Notes under the pieces: model-generated
The model's input: only the letters and a program-made list of their open reading frames with translations
The model's database searches: none
What the model was told of the DNA's origin: nothing
Made by a program: the position numbers and the translations under genes
Part shown: piece by piece, positions 43,220 to 52,336 of the stretch
Numbering within the stretch: the stretch's first letter is position 1
Layout: each line of letters opens with the position of its first letter
From: Bog-159 sp963707465
Lineage (GTDB): Bacteria; Acidobacteriota; Terriglobia; Bryobacterales; Bryobacteraceae
DNA: 64,000 bases
Direction of reading: 5' to 3'
Assembly: GCA_963707465.1 (NCBI GenBank)
Contig: CAVPQK010000030.1
Location: 1-64,000 of the forward strand

Positions 43220-43946
43220 CTACGCCGCGTGCAGGGCCTCGATCAGTCCGGCCAGTTCCTCGGCTTCCTCTTCCGGAGACCGGCTGTAGAAGCTGACTTC
43301 CTGAAGAAGCTCGTCCTTGAGTGCCGCCTTGCCCCAGTTCAACCACTTTTCAACCTGCTTCGGCGTCACGGCGTATTTCGCGGACAGGGCGGCCATGGTG
43401 GGTTGTTCGATTCCCTCCAAGGCGGGCATAATCAGGTAATCGTTCAGGATCGAAAAGCGCAGCTCCTTGTGAGCCGCTTCGCAGGATCTGCGCAATTGCG
43501 CCACGGCCTTGGCGATCACGTCGCAAACCCAGGCCCGCTCGTACACCGCCGCTGGCGTTATGGTTTCGACCGCCTCCGGAACCCTGCCGTCCGGGCTTGG
43601 ATCGACGAACCCGCCGGCCGGCATGCGCATGTGGGCATTCCGCTTCCGGTATTCGCTGACCCGGAAGTGATCGAGAGAACGCAGCAGGAAACTGCGGAAT
43701 TTTCCGCGGTCCTCCGCGGCCCTGTCAAAGAAGTCTTTTTCCAGCGCCCACAGGAAGAATTCCTGCGCCAGGTCTTCCGCCCAAACCGGATCTCTGGTAT
43801 CGGCGATCAGGTACGCCAACACCGGAACGCGATAATGCTCCGCCAGGCTGGATAAAGCCGCGCGTCTTTCGTCGGTTCGGGCCGTCGCGAATGAGCGCCA
43901 GTTCGCTCCACCGCGTGGTTGGAAATCGATAGGGATTCGCGCTCAC
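43220..43946 (-). pseudogene. Sigma70-family (ECF-like) factor, frameshifted near codon 20
   Basis: GTG 43946 overlaps the upstream kinase stop (GTGA) and starts the typical leader MSANPYRFPTTRWSELALI. The body (ERRAALSSLAEHYRVPVLAY, then DLAQEFFLWALEKDFF and a C-terminal HTH, VTPKQVEKWLNWGKAALKDE) is in the next frame. Removing one base near 43880-43886 joins them into about 241 residues. As sequenced, only an internal start near 43822 gives the body without the first 40 residues. It could be inactivated or a sequencing error. It probably controls genes of this kinase cluster. Confidence 0.8.
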
Positions 43947-45415
43947 AGTTCGCTTCCGGCTATTGTCCGGCGTCCCGCGCCTGACGGTGGGGCGGGCAAC
44001 GCCGCACGAAATTCCGCCGCGGTCTGAAATCGTTGACCGGCGGCCTTGTGCACCGCCTTATCGACGACCGCCGCCAAACGCCGGGGAAGATTGGGGACGC
44101 GTGCTAGCACCGGAATGGGCTCTTCTTCGAGAACGATGCGGAATGGATGGCGCACCCGCTCCATACGCATGATATCGCGGACCGCCTCATCGGGGCTGCG
44201 AAAGGCGGCGGCTCTCGCCTGGAACTCGCGGACGCCCGCGGGCGTCGGGAAGTCGAATGGGTAGCGTCCAGTCAGCAGATAATAGAGGGTCACGCCCGTC
44301 GCGTAGGTGTCCGCCGGCTCGCGCGCCTCACGCGCGTCGAGCACTTGTTCCGGCGGCATGAACATGAGCGTCCCCATGCGCGTGCCAGGCTTGGTCAGCC
44401 GCGTTCCGCCCGCAAGCTCATAGTAGCTGGATATGCCAAAATCGGCGAGCGCCACCGAGTGTGCTCCCAGTTCGGCGGAGGGGCGCAACAAAATGTTCTC
44501 CGGCTTGATGTCGCGGTGAATAACCGGCCATGTATGCAGGTACTGAAGCGCTTCAAGCACCTGGCGGATCAGATCCACTCCGGTTTGCACCGCGGGTTTC
44601 CCCGTGCGCCGCATATAGTCTTCCAGGTTCCCGCCCGGCACATATTCGGTCACCACGAATGGAGTGCCGGCGCCGTCCACGCCGGTCTCGACGAAGCGCA
44701 CTATGAGAGGGTGGGCCATGCGGCTGAGAACCCGCACTTCGCGCGCGAAGCGCCGCACCGCGTCCTGATCCTCGACATCCTCAATGCGTTTGAGAGCCAC
44801 CAGCCGCGCGGTGGCGCGCTCGTAAGCGAGATATACGGCGCCCATGCCTCCCGCTCCGATCAGCCGGCGCAGCTCGTATGGCCCGACGATGGTCCCGGCC
44901 GACCTGTCTCCCGGCGGCAGGCAGGCCGCGCACACGTAGGATACGCATCCGCGCAATTCGCCGGCCCGGCCATCGCTATTCGCTTCCCGGCTGAGCGGCG
45001 CGCCGCAAGCGTGGCAGAAAACCTCCTCGGTCGGGCCGCGCGCCCACGCCCGCGCCGGCTCCGCGGCAAAAGCCGGCGATGCGTCCTCGGGGAGCCGCTC
45101 CACGGACATCCGCACCCGCGTGAGCCCCAGATCGAGAATGTCGCCGTGTTTCAGCTCGCAACAACGCACCGGCCGTCCGTTGACACGGGGCGCGTTAAGG
45201 CTGCCGCTTTCTCCGAATCCCAGGTCCTGCAAGCGGCATGCGGGCGGGGAAATTTCCAACAGGATATGACGCCGGCTGACAAATTTGTCCTCGATCTTCC
45301 AATCGGCGCCATCGCCCCTGCCCACGATCACCCGGCGGGGATGGGTAACCCTCAGGGATGCGCCCTCGCCCACCCCCTTCACGATGCTCAACACCAGAGC
45401 CGCCGCCATGCGCAA
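43943..45415 (-). CDS. FHA-zinc ribbon-Ser/Thr kinase, second copy
   Basis: This is a 490-residue protein. The FHA domain (about 20-110) has VSRRHILLEI and APRVNGRPV. A Cys cluster follows (CHAC, then CVSYVCAAC). The kinase domain has GAGGMGAVYLA, VALKRI, VIHRDIKPEN, DFG and GTLMFMPPE. The order of parts and the tail (FRIVLEEEPIPVLARVP) match the kinase at 27959-29389. It lies upstream of, and is coupled by GTGA to, the sigma factor, a kinase-to-sigma arrangement. No membrane helix is seen. Confidence 0.92.
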   Translation of the reverse strand: MRMAAALVLSIVKGVGEGASLRVTHPRRVIVGRGDGADWKIEDKFVSRRHILLEISPPACRLQDLGFGESGSLNAPRVNGRPVRCCELKHGDILDLGLTRVRMSVERLPEDASPAFAAEPARAWARGPTEEVFCHACGAPLSREANSDGRAGELRGCVSYVCAACLPPGDRSAGTIVGPYELRRLIGAGGMGAVYLAYERATARLVALKRIEDVEDQDAVRRFAREVRVLSRMAHPLIVRFVETGVDGAGTPFVVTEYVPGGNLEDYMRRTGKPAVQTGVDLIRQVLEALQYLHTWPVIHRDIKPENILLRPSAELGAHSVALADFGISSYYELAGGTRLTKPGTRMGTLMFMPPEQVLDAREAREPADTYATGVTLYYLLTGRYPFDFPTPAGVREFQARAAAFRSPDEAVRDIMRMERVRHPFRIVLEEEPIPVLARVPNLPRRLAAVVDKAVHKAAGQRFQTAAEFRAALPAPPSGAGRRTIAGSEL

Positions 45416-45454
45416 CTTCAGGTTTTGCTTTGTCTTAGCCTTCAGACGCCGCCC

Positions 45455-45961
45455 TTACGGAAGGCTCTTCTTAACGGACTTCGCCAGTCCTTTCGCAAGG
45501 CCATTGGTGGCGCCTTTGGAATCGCCGCCCAGAAAGCCGATCACGACCTTTCCGCTGACTTCTTTTTTCAGCAGCGATTTTCCGGCCGGATCGGCGAACT
45601 CGATCCAGGCGCGAATGGAGGTCGCGCCCATGCCCGGCACCATGTATCTCTCGGCCCGATTGCCCTTCTTGAATCGGGCAATCTTGCCAGTCAGGACGAT
45701 ATCTGCGTCGGCCGGCGGCTGCTGATCTTTCTCCATTAGCGTGACGCTGAGAAAGCGGCCGGTATCCTGCAGACGCTTGACCACATTACGCCGCAGCGAG
45801 TCCCGGAAGTCCGGCGGAATATCGGAGTCGCCAGGGGCCTCGAAGTCCTGAACGACGAGATGCGCGTATACCTTGCCGCCCGCGGCGAGGGCTGGGGTGC
45901 CTGTCGAGGCCAGCACTACCGCGAGTGCTCCAACAGATGCAAGAAAGGCGGTGAGCTTCAT
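45455..45961 (-). CDS. Secreted DUF4410-type protein
   Basis: This is a 168-residue protein with a signal peptide (LASVGALAVVLASTGTPALA). The body follows the DUF4410 pattern: a VVQDFEAPGD strand, a short helix, ADIVLTGKIARFKKGNRAERY and a Gly-containing turn. GAGGAG lies about 9 bases before the start. It heads the minus-strand group with the FHA-kinase, sigma factor and perhaps kinase-FGE genes. Its role in the envelope is not known. Confidence 0.7.
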   Translation of the reverse strand: MKLTAFLASVGALAVVLASTGTPALAAGGKVYAHLVVQDFEAPGDSDIPPDFRDSLRRNVVKRLQDTGRFLSVTLMEKDQQPPADADIVLTGKIARFKKGNRAERYMVPGMGATSIRAWIEFADPAGKSLLKKEVSGKVVIGFLGGDSKGATNGLAKGLAKSVKKSLP

Positions 45962-46150
45962 GCGGAAAATCTCCTCGGTTTCGAAAATGCTTTAGCCGTG
46001 TTGCACAGCCGCTGCCAGCCGGCGCACTTACAAGCCTAAAGGAGCGGCCGACAGCCAAGTCTACCATCTTATGCAGCTAGGCTCCATAACATTTCTTGAG
46101 TTCTTGGCGGTGTCTGCTTCCTTCGTTCCCACCGAGTCTTTAGGCCTCTA

Positions 46151-47378
46151 GTATATCGTTTCACTAAAACATGATCGAATAGCGATGTTTCCTGCTATGC
46201 TGAGGCATGGCAGGTAAATCTAGGCGATCCAAACTGATTCTTTCGGATGAAGACCGGGCGGAATTGGAACAGTTGTCGCGGTCACGCACGCTGCCGCATA
46301 GGGAGGCGCAACGCGCCGCCATCATTCTGGGGTATTATGGCGGCGAGAGCATCGCCAGCATAGGGAGACGTCTCGGGATGACGCGCCTGAGCGTTTCCAA
46401 ATGGGTGGCAAAAGCATTGGCGGTGGGTCCGATGGCAGCGCTAAAAGACAGCTATCATCGCCCCAAGGAACCCGCAATTGGCGACGATGCCAAAGCGTGG
46501 GTGGTTCATCTCGCGTGCTCAAAACCGAAGGATCTGGGTTACGCGGCCGAAGTTTGGAGTCGCCAAGCGCTGGCGAGGCATGTCCGCGAGCATGCCGTGG
46601 AGGCCGACTTTCCAGCATTGTCGCGGGCGGCCAAAGCAACCGTACATCGAATTCTGGCGGAACAACCTCTGCATCCGGAAAAAGTTAAGTATTACCTGGA
46701 GCGGCGCGATCCTGATTTTGAGGGGGGAATGCGCAAGGTCCTGATCGTTTATCAGGACGTGGCGTTGCAGAATGCAAGGCGGGCCGCTGGCGAGACGGCT
46801 TCAAACATCATTACCGTTTCGGTGGACGAGAAACCGGGAGTCCAGGCCATCGGCAATACCGCGCGTGACCTGCCGCCTGTGCCCGGCAAACATCCCACGA
46901 TCAGCCGCGATCACGAATACGAAAGGCTGGGTACCTGTTCAATATTGGCCGCGCTGGATCTCCAGGATGGTCACGTCACGGCGCGCGTGGAAGACCGCCA
47001 TCGCAGCATCGAATTCATCGGCCTGCTGTCCGACCTCGATGCGAAGTATCCACCGGAATGCACCATTAGAATCATCCTGGACAATCATTCCGCCCACATT
47101 TCTAAAGAGACCCGCGCATTCCTGTCAAGGCACCCCAACCGCTTCCAGTACGTTCTCACGCCGAAACATGGCTCCTGGCTGAACATCGTCGAGACTTTGT
47201 TCGGCAAGATGGCGCGCAGCTTTCTTCGCCATATCCGAGTCCAATCCCTCGATGAACTAAAGGCCCGAATCCTCAAAGGAATCGAAGAAATCAACGCTGC
47301 GCCCGTCGTCCACCGTTGGAAGAATTTCGATGCGCTTGCAGAGGATTGATTAGAATATGTTTTGCTGAAACGTTATAC
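46151..47378 (+). mobile_element. IS630-family element, second type, complete
   Basis: This 1,228-bp element has imperfect inverted ends (GTATATCGTTTCACTAAAAC and GTATAACGTTTCAGCAAAAC) and a TA on each side (46149-46150, 47379-47380). It sits between the DUF4410 gene and the micro-ORF and does not visibly cut a gene. It is not the same element as the 4007 and 56462 copies. Confidence 0.92.
46207..47349 (+). CDS. IS630-family transposase, intact single frame
   Basis: This is a 380-residue protein. The N-terminal HTH (IASIGRRLGMTRLSVSKWVA) is followed by a DDE domain: VSVDEKPG with the first Asp, IILDNHSAH with the second and HGSWLNIVETLFGKM with the Glu. It needs no frameshift, unlike the other IS630 type in this window. 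It is probably functional. Confidence 0.92.
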   Translation: MAGKSRRSKLILSDEDRAELEQLSRSRTLPHREAQRAAIILGYYGGESIASIGRRLGMTRLSVSKWVAKALAVGPMAALKDSYHRPKEPAIGDDAKAWVVHLACSKPKDLGYAAEVWSRQALARHVREHAVEADFPALSRAAKATVHRILAEQPLHPEKVKYYLERRDPDFEGGMRKVLIVYQDVALQNARRAAGETASNIITVSVDEKPGVQAIGNTARDLPPVPGKHPTISRDHEYERLGTCSILAALDLQDGHVTARVEDRHRSIEFIGLLSDLDAKYPPECTIRIILDNHSAHISKETRAFLSRHPNRFQYVLTPKHGSWLNIVETLFGKMARSFLRHIRVQSLDELKARILKGIEEINAAPVVHRWKNFDALAED

Positions 47379-47448
47379 TAGGTTCCCTTCAGCCGGGGCG
47401 GGGAAATCTCTGAAATGTCCGCGTAGTGCCTGTTGGAAAGGAGGCGCC

Positions 47449-47505
47449 ATGACGGACATTTTGATTCAGGCACTGGAGATCATTATCGGCCAAGGCGGCT
47501 GGTAA
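47449..47505 (+). CDS. 18-codon micro-ORF with strong ribosome site
   Basis: ATG 47449 is preceded by AAAGGAGG with a 5-base spacer, the best ribosome site in the region. The peptide reads MTDILIQALEIIIGQGGW and ends with TAA. It is hydrophobic in the middle with a Gly-Gly-Trp end. A stable GC hairpin follows 17 bp later, then the CHAT-TPR gene. It may be a leader peptide, a small toxin or signal, or a precursor peptide. No family is recognised. Confidence 0.5.
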   Translation: MTDILIQALEIIIGQGGW

Positions 47506-47517
47506 GAGGTTTCGGGG

Positions 47518-47546
47518 GCGCGCCGCGGCTTGCCGCGGGCGGCGCG
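47518..47546. terminator. Strong GC hairpin between micro-ORF and CHAT gene
   Basis: CCGCGG-CTTG-CCGCGG (47523-47538) forms a 6-bp stem that can be extended outwards by GC-rich arms with a bulge. There is no U-tract, so simple intrinsic termination is not certain. It could be an attenuator or a REP-like repeat. Confidence 0.4.
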
Positions 47547-47701
47547 ACTCCGCGGTTTCTGGCCCGCACGCGAGCGCCGGTTAGGGTTCATGCCGCCCCG
47601 CGAAAAAGTGGGTTGCCACCGCCTGTCACACCGGCGCAATAGATGACAGCCGGCCGCGCTATTGTTAAATTCAACACTCGTTGTGGTACTCTTTTAATCC
47701 T

Positions 47702-50692
47702 ATGTGGGCACGCTGGGTGCTGGCCGCTCTATTTTCGTGTGTCGCTTGCTGCATGAAAGCCACGCACCCGCCGGCCCCCCTGGTGTTAATTCCAGGAGCG
47801 CCTGCCGCGCGATCTCTGACCCGCCATGCGGTGGTTGTCTGCCGCATTCCGGCGGGTGGTCCGTACCAGGTGCTGGTCGATCAGCAGGAACACGATTTCT
47901 CAATCGACATTCTGGATCGGGATGCAATCGTTGCCAGGACCGTCGATGGATTCGATTATGGCGTGGAACGAGCCACCATTGGGGGTACCGCCGGGACAAC
48001 CGTGCGCATCCGCCGGAGCGACGATGCCGATGCCGAAGCGCGGTTCACCGTCATTTTGACCGAAGTCCAACAGGATCGGGTTGAGCGGTCCATCGATGCC
48101 GAAACCTCCTCCACTGCGGCCCGCGTTTTGCGCCGGCGAGGCGACAGCCAATCCTTGAAACAGGCCGCGGAAGTGTGGCGGCGGGCGGCGGATGCGTGGC
48201 GTTTGTTGAACGACGATAGCGGCGCGCTTCGCTCCGAGATCGCGCTTGCCAATACCTTTCACGCGCTCAACGAGTACAGCCAGGCCCGCGAGCTATACGC
48301 CGATGCGATCGCCCTCAGCGGCCGGCTGGGCGACCAAAGAAGTACCGTGGAGTGTCTGAACAACCGCGGCACGGGCTTCTGGCAGCAGGGCGACTTTGCG
48401 CGGGCCGCCGCCGACTGGAAGGCAGCCATGACGCTCTGGGACAAATTGCCCGTCTCCGCCGGCCGCTTGGGCACCCTCATCAATCTCGGCTTGCTTTCCT
48501 GGCAAGTGGGGGAGTATCAGGGGGCCCTGGATGATTTCCTGAAAGCGGAGAAGGCCGCCGTCACGCTAGGTGACCGCCGCAGCCGGCCGTTCGTGATCAA
48601 CAATCTTGCGCTGACTTACGGCGCCCTCGGCGACGATCGAAGGTCGGCCGCGCTCTTTGAGAGGGCCGCTTCGATGTTCGACCGCATCGGCGACCACGGC
48701 GGGGCCGGCCGGGCTTTCGCCTATTCGGCGCGCGTGTGGCTGCGGATGGGCGCGCGAGAGCGGGCTGCGTCGAACCTGGCTCGCGGCGCGCCCCTGATCG
48801 AGCGGACCGGCGATCGCCGGGGGCTGGCCGAGGCATGGAATCTGATGGGAGAGGCGGACACACAGTCCGGCCGCTTTGCGGCGGCTATGCGGCGGCAACT
48901 CAACGCGCGCGATCTCTTTCACATCGTCGGCGACCGCCGCGGCGAAGCCAACGCGATCGCCAATCTGGGTTTGACCTCCCTGGCCGCCGGAGATAACCAA
49001 TCCGCGATTGAGTGGCTGGAACAAGCTCTTAGCCTGCACCGGACGCTGGGCACGCCGGCGAGTGAAGCCAGTGTCATGTACCATCTCGCTGTGGCCCAAC
49101 GCAAGTCCGGAAACCTGGATGAAGCCCTTCGCACCGCCGCCGGGGCCGTCGATCTGGCCGAACGTTTGCGCGGTTCGGTCGCCGTGGAGAAGTTGCGCAT
49201 CTCGTTTCTGGCGTCCACTCACGATTACTATTGGGAGAACCTGGACCTTCTGATGCAGTGCGCGGAGCGGCGCCACTCCGCGGCTCTGGAGCAAGCCGGC
49301 TGGCAAGTGGCCGAACGCGGACGGGCCCGCGCATTGCTCGACGCTCTGGCGGCCTCCCGCATGCGCGCGGGCGGCTCCGCCATCGACCCGCGCGAACGGG
49401 ATTTGACGGCGCAAGTCAACGCCAAGACGGTGCTCCTGGCGCGCGCCCCAAGCGCCAATGAAGAGCTCAGACGCAGCCTGCAACAGTCGATGGACGAGTT
49501 GCGCCAGGCGCAAAGCCTGGCCGATGGGGACCAGAGACAGTTAGCGGACGCGGTTTCGCGGGGCGCTTTGGATCTCGCCTCCGTGCAACGGGAAGCGCTC
49601 GACTCTGGCGATGCACTGATCGAATACGCGCTCGGCACGGAGACCAGCTATGCCTGGCTGATCCAACCGGACGGAATCGCCGCGTACCGGATGCCGCCGC
49701 GGGAGACCCTGGAACGGCTCGCGCGCCGCATGGCCTTGCTCATGAACGGCCGTAGAACCGACCGCGCGGCGGAGGCGGACGCCGACTTCCGCGCCGACGC
49801 AGAGGCGCTGGCCAACTACGCCATCGTGCCCCTGCTGCCGCGCCTGCACGCCACGCGCCTTCTGATCGTTCCCGACGGCGCTCTTTCGGCCACGCCCTTC
49901 GCGGCGCTTCCATTGCCCGGTGGCGGATATTTGCTGGACCGGTTTGAAGTAGTGACTGCGCCATCCGCGGCGGCCTTGCTGGCTCTGCGGCGGACGCATG
50001 GAGACCGGCTCGAAAAAACTCCGCGCCTGGCCGTGATGGCGGACCCGGTATTCGATGTGTCCGATTCACGCGTGCGCCTTGCGGTTGCTGCCTCCAGCGC
50101 GTCCACGGCCGCTTTCGACCGTCTTCTCTTCTCGCGCCGCGAAGCGCTTTCCATCGCGTCTATCATGCCGCCGGGGACCTCCAAAGTCTTGCTCGGCTTC
50201 GAAGCGGTCAAGAGCAGCTTCACCGACGGAACACTGACTGGTTACAACATTTTACATATCGCCACGCACGGCATTCTCGATTTCGACCGGCCGGAGCTCT
50301 CCGCCATGCTATTCTCGCAAGTGCGCCGCGACGGTTCCGCGCGCGACGGCAAGCTCTCCCTGGATGAGATCTATCGGCTGCGTCTGGACGCCGATCTGGT
50401 GTCTCTCAGCGCGTGCCAGACCGCGTTCGGAAAGGAGGTCACCGGGGAAGGCGCCATGAGCCTCAGTTACGGATTCCTGCACGCCGGCGCCCGCCGCGTC
50501 ATCGCCAGCCTGTGGCCGGTCGACGACGAGGCTACTGCGGAGTTGCTGAGCGGTTTTTATGCTCAATGGCTGCACTCTCCGGGGGAATCCCCCAGCGCCG
50601 TCCTGCGCCGGAGCCAGCTTGCGCTCCGCCAGACGCCCCGCTGGCGGGCGCCATATTATTGGGCGTCGCTGGTCTTGCAAGGAGAACAATGA
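47702..50692 (+). CDS. TPR-CHAT caspase-like protease
   Basis: The start is taken as ATG 47702 (an in-frame TTG lies at 47681). The 996 residues begin with a short hydrophobic leader containing several Cys, perhaps a signal or lipoprotein anchor. A beta-rich domain (about 45-125) follows, then many TPR units (about 150-520). The C-terminal CHAT protease domain has catalytic His in HIATHG (856) and Cys in SLSACQTAFG (905). CHAT proteases act as inducible cell-death or cleavage enzymes in several known systems. The stop overlaps the ECF sigma start by ATGA. If exported, its targets would be in the envelope. Confidence 0.9.
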   Translation: MWARWVLAALFSCVACCMKATHPPAPLVLIPGAPAARSLTRHAVVVCRIPAGGPYQVLVDQQEHDFSIDILDRDAIVARTVDGFDYGVERATIGGTAGTTVRIRRSDDADAEARFTVILTEVQQDRVERSIDAETSSTAARVLRRRGDSQSLKQAAEVWRRAADAWRLLNDDSGALRSEIALANTFHALNEYSQARELYADAIALSGRLGDQRSTVECLNNRGTGFWQQGDFARAAADWKAAMTLWDKLPVSAGRLGTLINLGLLSWQVGEYQGALDDFLKAEKAAVTLGDRRSRPFVINNLALTYGALGDDRRSAALFERAASMFDRIGDHGGAGRAFAYSARVWLRMGARERAASNLARGAPLIERTGDRRGLAEAWNLMGEADTQSGRFAAAMRRQLNARDLFHIVGDRRGEANAIANLGLTSLAAGDNQSAIEWLEQALSLHRTLGTPASEASVMYHLAVAQRKSGNLDEALRTAAGAVDLAERLRGSVAVEKLRISFLASTHDYYWENLDLLMQCAERRHSAALEQAGWQVAERGRARALLDALAASRMRAGGSAIDPRERDLTAQVNAKTVLLARAPSANEELRRSLQQSMDELRQAQSLADGDQRQLADAVSRGALDLASVQREALDSGDALIEYALGTETSYAWLIQPDGIAAYRMPPRETLERLARRMALLMNGRRTDRAAEADADFRADAEALANYAIVPLLPRLHATRLLIVPDGALSATPFAALPLPGGGYLLDRFEVVTAPSAAALLALRRTHGDRLEKTPRLAVMADPVFDVSDSRVRLAVAASSASTAAFDRLLFSRREALSIASIMPPGTSKVLLGFEAVKSSFTDGTLTGYNILHIATHGILDFDRPELSAMLFSQVRRDGSARDGKLSLDEIYRLRLDADLVSLSACQTAFGKEVTGEGAMSLSYGFLHAGARRVIASLWPVDDEATAELLSGFYAQWLHSPGESPSAVLRRSQLALRQTPRWRAPYYWASLVLQGEQ

Positions 50693-51201
50693 GCGCAGCC
50701 GGAGGGGGTCGAGCAATCTTCGAAACCGCGGAGCAATATCGCCGGTTGCGAATGAAGCTGGTGGTTTATTTTGAAGGCCGGCGTTGCTGGCACGCCGAGG
50801 ATCTGGCTGACGAATCGATCGCCCGTCTCCTGAGCTATGTGGCGCGCGCCGGCTTCGATGGCAATGCCGATCCGCTGGCGTTCGGCATTGCTAGAAACGT
50901 TCTCAAAGAGTGGCTGCGCAAAAGCGGCGCGTACGACGAAACCGGCGACCTGGATACCCTAGCCGCGGCGCCTTTTCCCCATCCCGGCGCGGAATCCCGC
51001 GCGCGCGCGGCCGCCGCTCTCGCAAAATTGCAGCCCGGCGACCGCGAATTGCTGGAAGAGTATTACGTGGATGGTTCGACGGCCGAACAGTTGGCCACGC
51101 GCTGGAGCCTTTCGCCCGCCGGAATCCGAACGCGGATTTTTCGCCTGCGGGCTCGCCTCGCGAAACTCCTGGGCCCGACCGGTGCCGCCGGCGGTTCCTG
51201 A
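50689..51201 (+). CDS. ECF-type RNA polymerase sigma factor
   Basis: The start is ATG 50689, overlapping the CHAT stop (ATGA), with AAGGAG upstream. The 170 residues have a region-2-like part (HAEDLADESIARLLSYVARA, GIARNVLKEWLRK) and a region-4 HTH (LLEEYYVDGSTAEQLATRWS, PAGIRTRIFRLRARLAKLL). The TGA stop forms the first bases of the motif at 51199-51227. It may recognise the shared TGAAACGAAATCGC motif, including the copy before the anti-sigma-like gene. Confidence 0.85.
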   Translation: MSAAGGGRAIFETAEQYRRLRMKLVVYFEGRRCWHAEDLADESIARLLSYVARAGFDGNADPLAFGIARNVLKEWLRKSGAYDETGDLDTLAAAPFPHPGAESRARAAAALAKLQPGDRELLEEYYVDGSTAEQLATRWSLSPAGIRTRIFRLRARLAKLLGPTGAAGGS

Positions 51202-51227
51202 AACGAAATCGCGCTGCGTGGCATATC
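51199..51227 (+). promoter_or_regulatory. Shared promoter-like motif, copy 2
   Basis: TGAAACGAAATCGC, then 9 bases, then CATATC. It starts at the stop codon of the ECF gene and lies about 77 bases before the DUF1566 gene. The layout suits an ECF promoter, with TGAAAC as -35 and 17 bp to CATATC. Confidence 0.5.
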
Positions 51228-51303
51228 CCGGTGTGACTCTGGCTGCCGCGTCGGTCGTGGCAGCCCGAAAAAGAAACTGCTTTTGCGATTGGAAGGGAGA
51301 GTT

Positions 51304-52272
51304 GTGCTCATGCGCCAAATTTCACCGGTGCGGCCTGTCAAATTGCCGCGAGCGGCTATAAACGTGGTTAGAGGCTTTGCCCTGGCGTGCGCGGCGATCG
51401 TCGTGCAATCCGTTGTCGGCCCCGGCATCGCAGCCCGCGCGCAGACTTCCGCCCAGGTCTGGACAGACCCCGGCACGAAGCTGATGTGGGCAGCCCAGGA
51501 TAATGGCGGCTACGCACCGCCAACGTACGGTCTCCTCAGCCAACCACAGGCGGCGGCCTACTGCCGGAGTTCCCACCTTGCGGGATTTCACGATTGGCGC
51601 CTGCCCACCATCGAGGAACTGGAACAGATTTACGACAAATCGGCGGCGGAGCGGCATGTGAAAGGCGGGGTCGTCAAGCTCAGCGGAGACCCGACCGGGA
51701 AGACTCACTATATGTACGCCCGGATGAATGTCTGGAGCCGGTCCCAAAGAGTAGATCAGGACGCTATCTGGGAGTTTGACTTCGGGGGCGGAAACCGTAT
51801 GACAACGGTCGGAAGTATGGGCGCCGCGCGTGCTCTGTGCGTGCGTGGGGCGGTGGCCAAGTTGACCGTACCCGCAACACCGGCGGCCGCGGATCTGTCA
51901 AAATATGTCTCCGCCGACGGAATCACGATCCCGAGCGGAGCCGCGGGGGCGCCCAGAGGCAGTGGCGTTTTTTACTCGACTATCGAGGGTCGCGAAATGT
52001 CTATCTCGCTGCAAGGTAGTCCGGCGCTGGCGGTGTTGAACTACTCGGGGTCGATGGAGGCCGCCCGCGATGGAAAACTTGCCGGGGGTACGGAAAAGTT
52101 CAAACCCACCCGGATACAGACGAGCAAGAACTTCGACAAGTGGTTGAAAATTGTTTCTTTTTCGATTGGCAAGGATGGTTTCCTGGTAGTCAAGGATGAA
52201 TCGGGGGCATCCTATCGGGTCAAGGTTGCCCCGACTGGTCTTAACGGCATCGTCGAGGAGCTGAAGAAATGA
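51304..52272 (+). CDS. Secreted DUF1566-domain protein
   Basis: The start is uncertain between GTG 51304 (AAGGGAG 4 bases upstream) and ATG 51310. After a leader peptide (ALACAAIVVQSVVGPGIAAR) comes a DUF1566 domain (VWTDPGTKLMWAAQDNGGY, AGFHDWRLPTIEELEQIYD, ARALCVRG). These domains are common in secreted or surface proteins. A C-terminal beta-rich half (about 195-320) is unassigned. The stop overlaps the ATG of the small split gene (ATGA). Confidence 0.8.
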   Translation: MLMRQISPVRPVKLPRAAINVVRGFALACAAIVVQSVVGPGIAARAQTSAQVWTDPGTKLMWAAQDNGGYAPPTYGLLSQPQAAAYCRSSHLAGFHDWRLPTIEELEQIYDKSAAERHVKGGVVKLSGDPTGKTHYMYARMNVWSRSQRVDQDAIWEFDFGGGNRMTTVGSMGAARALCVRGAVAKLTVPATPAAADLSKYVSADGITIPSGAAGAPRGSGVFYSTIEGREMSISLQGSPALAVLNYSGSMEAARDGKLAGGTEKFKPTRIQTSKNFDKWLKIVSFSIGKDGFLVVKDESGASYRVKVAPTGLNGIVEELKK

Positions 52273-52336
52273 AACCGAGAATGCCGTACTATAACTTCCA
52301 ACGCAAGCTCGACTGCGATTGCTATGTCGAGCTTTA

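Noticed and set aside
44147..45739. A 530-codon plus-strand open frame
   Set aside because: It is antisense to the FHA-kinase gene, which has all kinase motifs.
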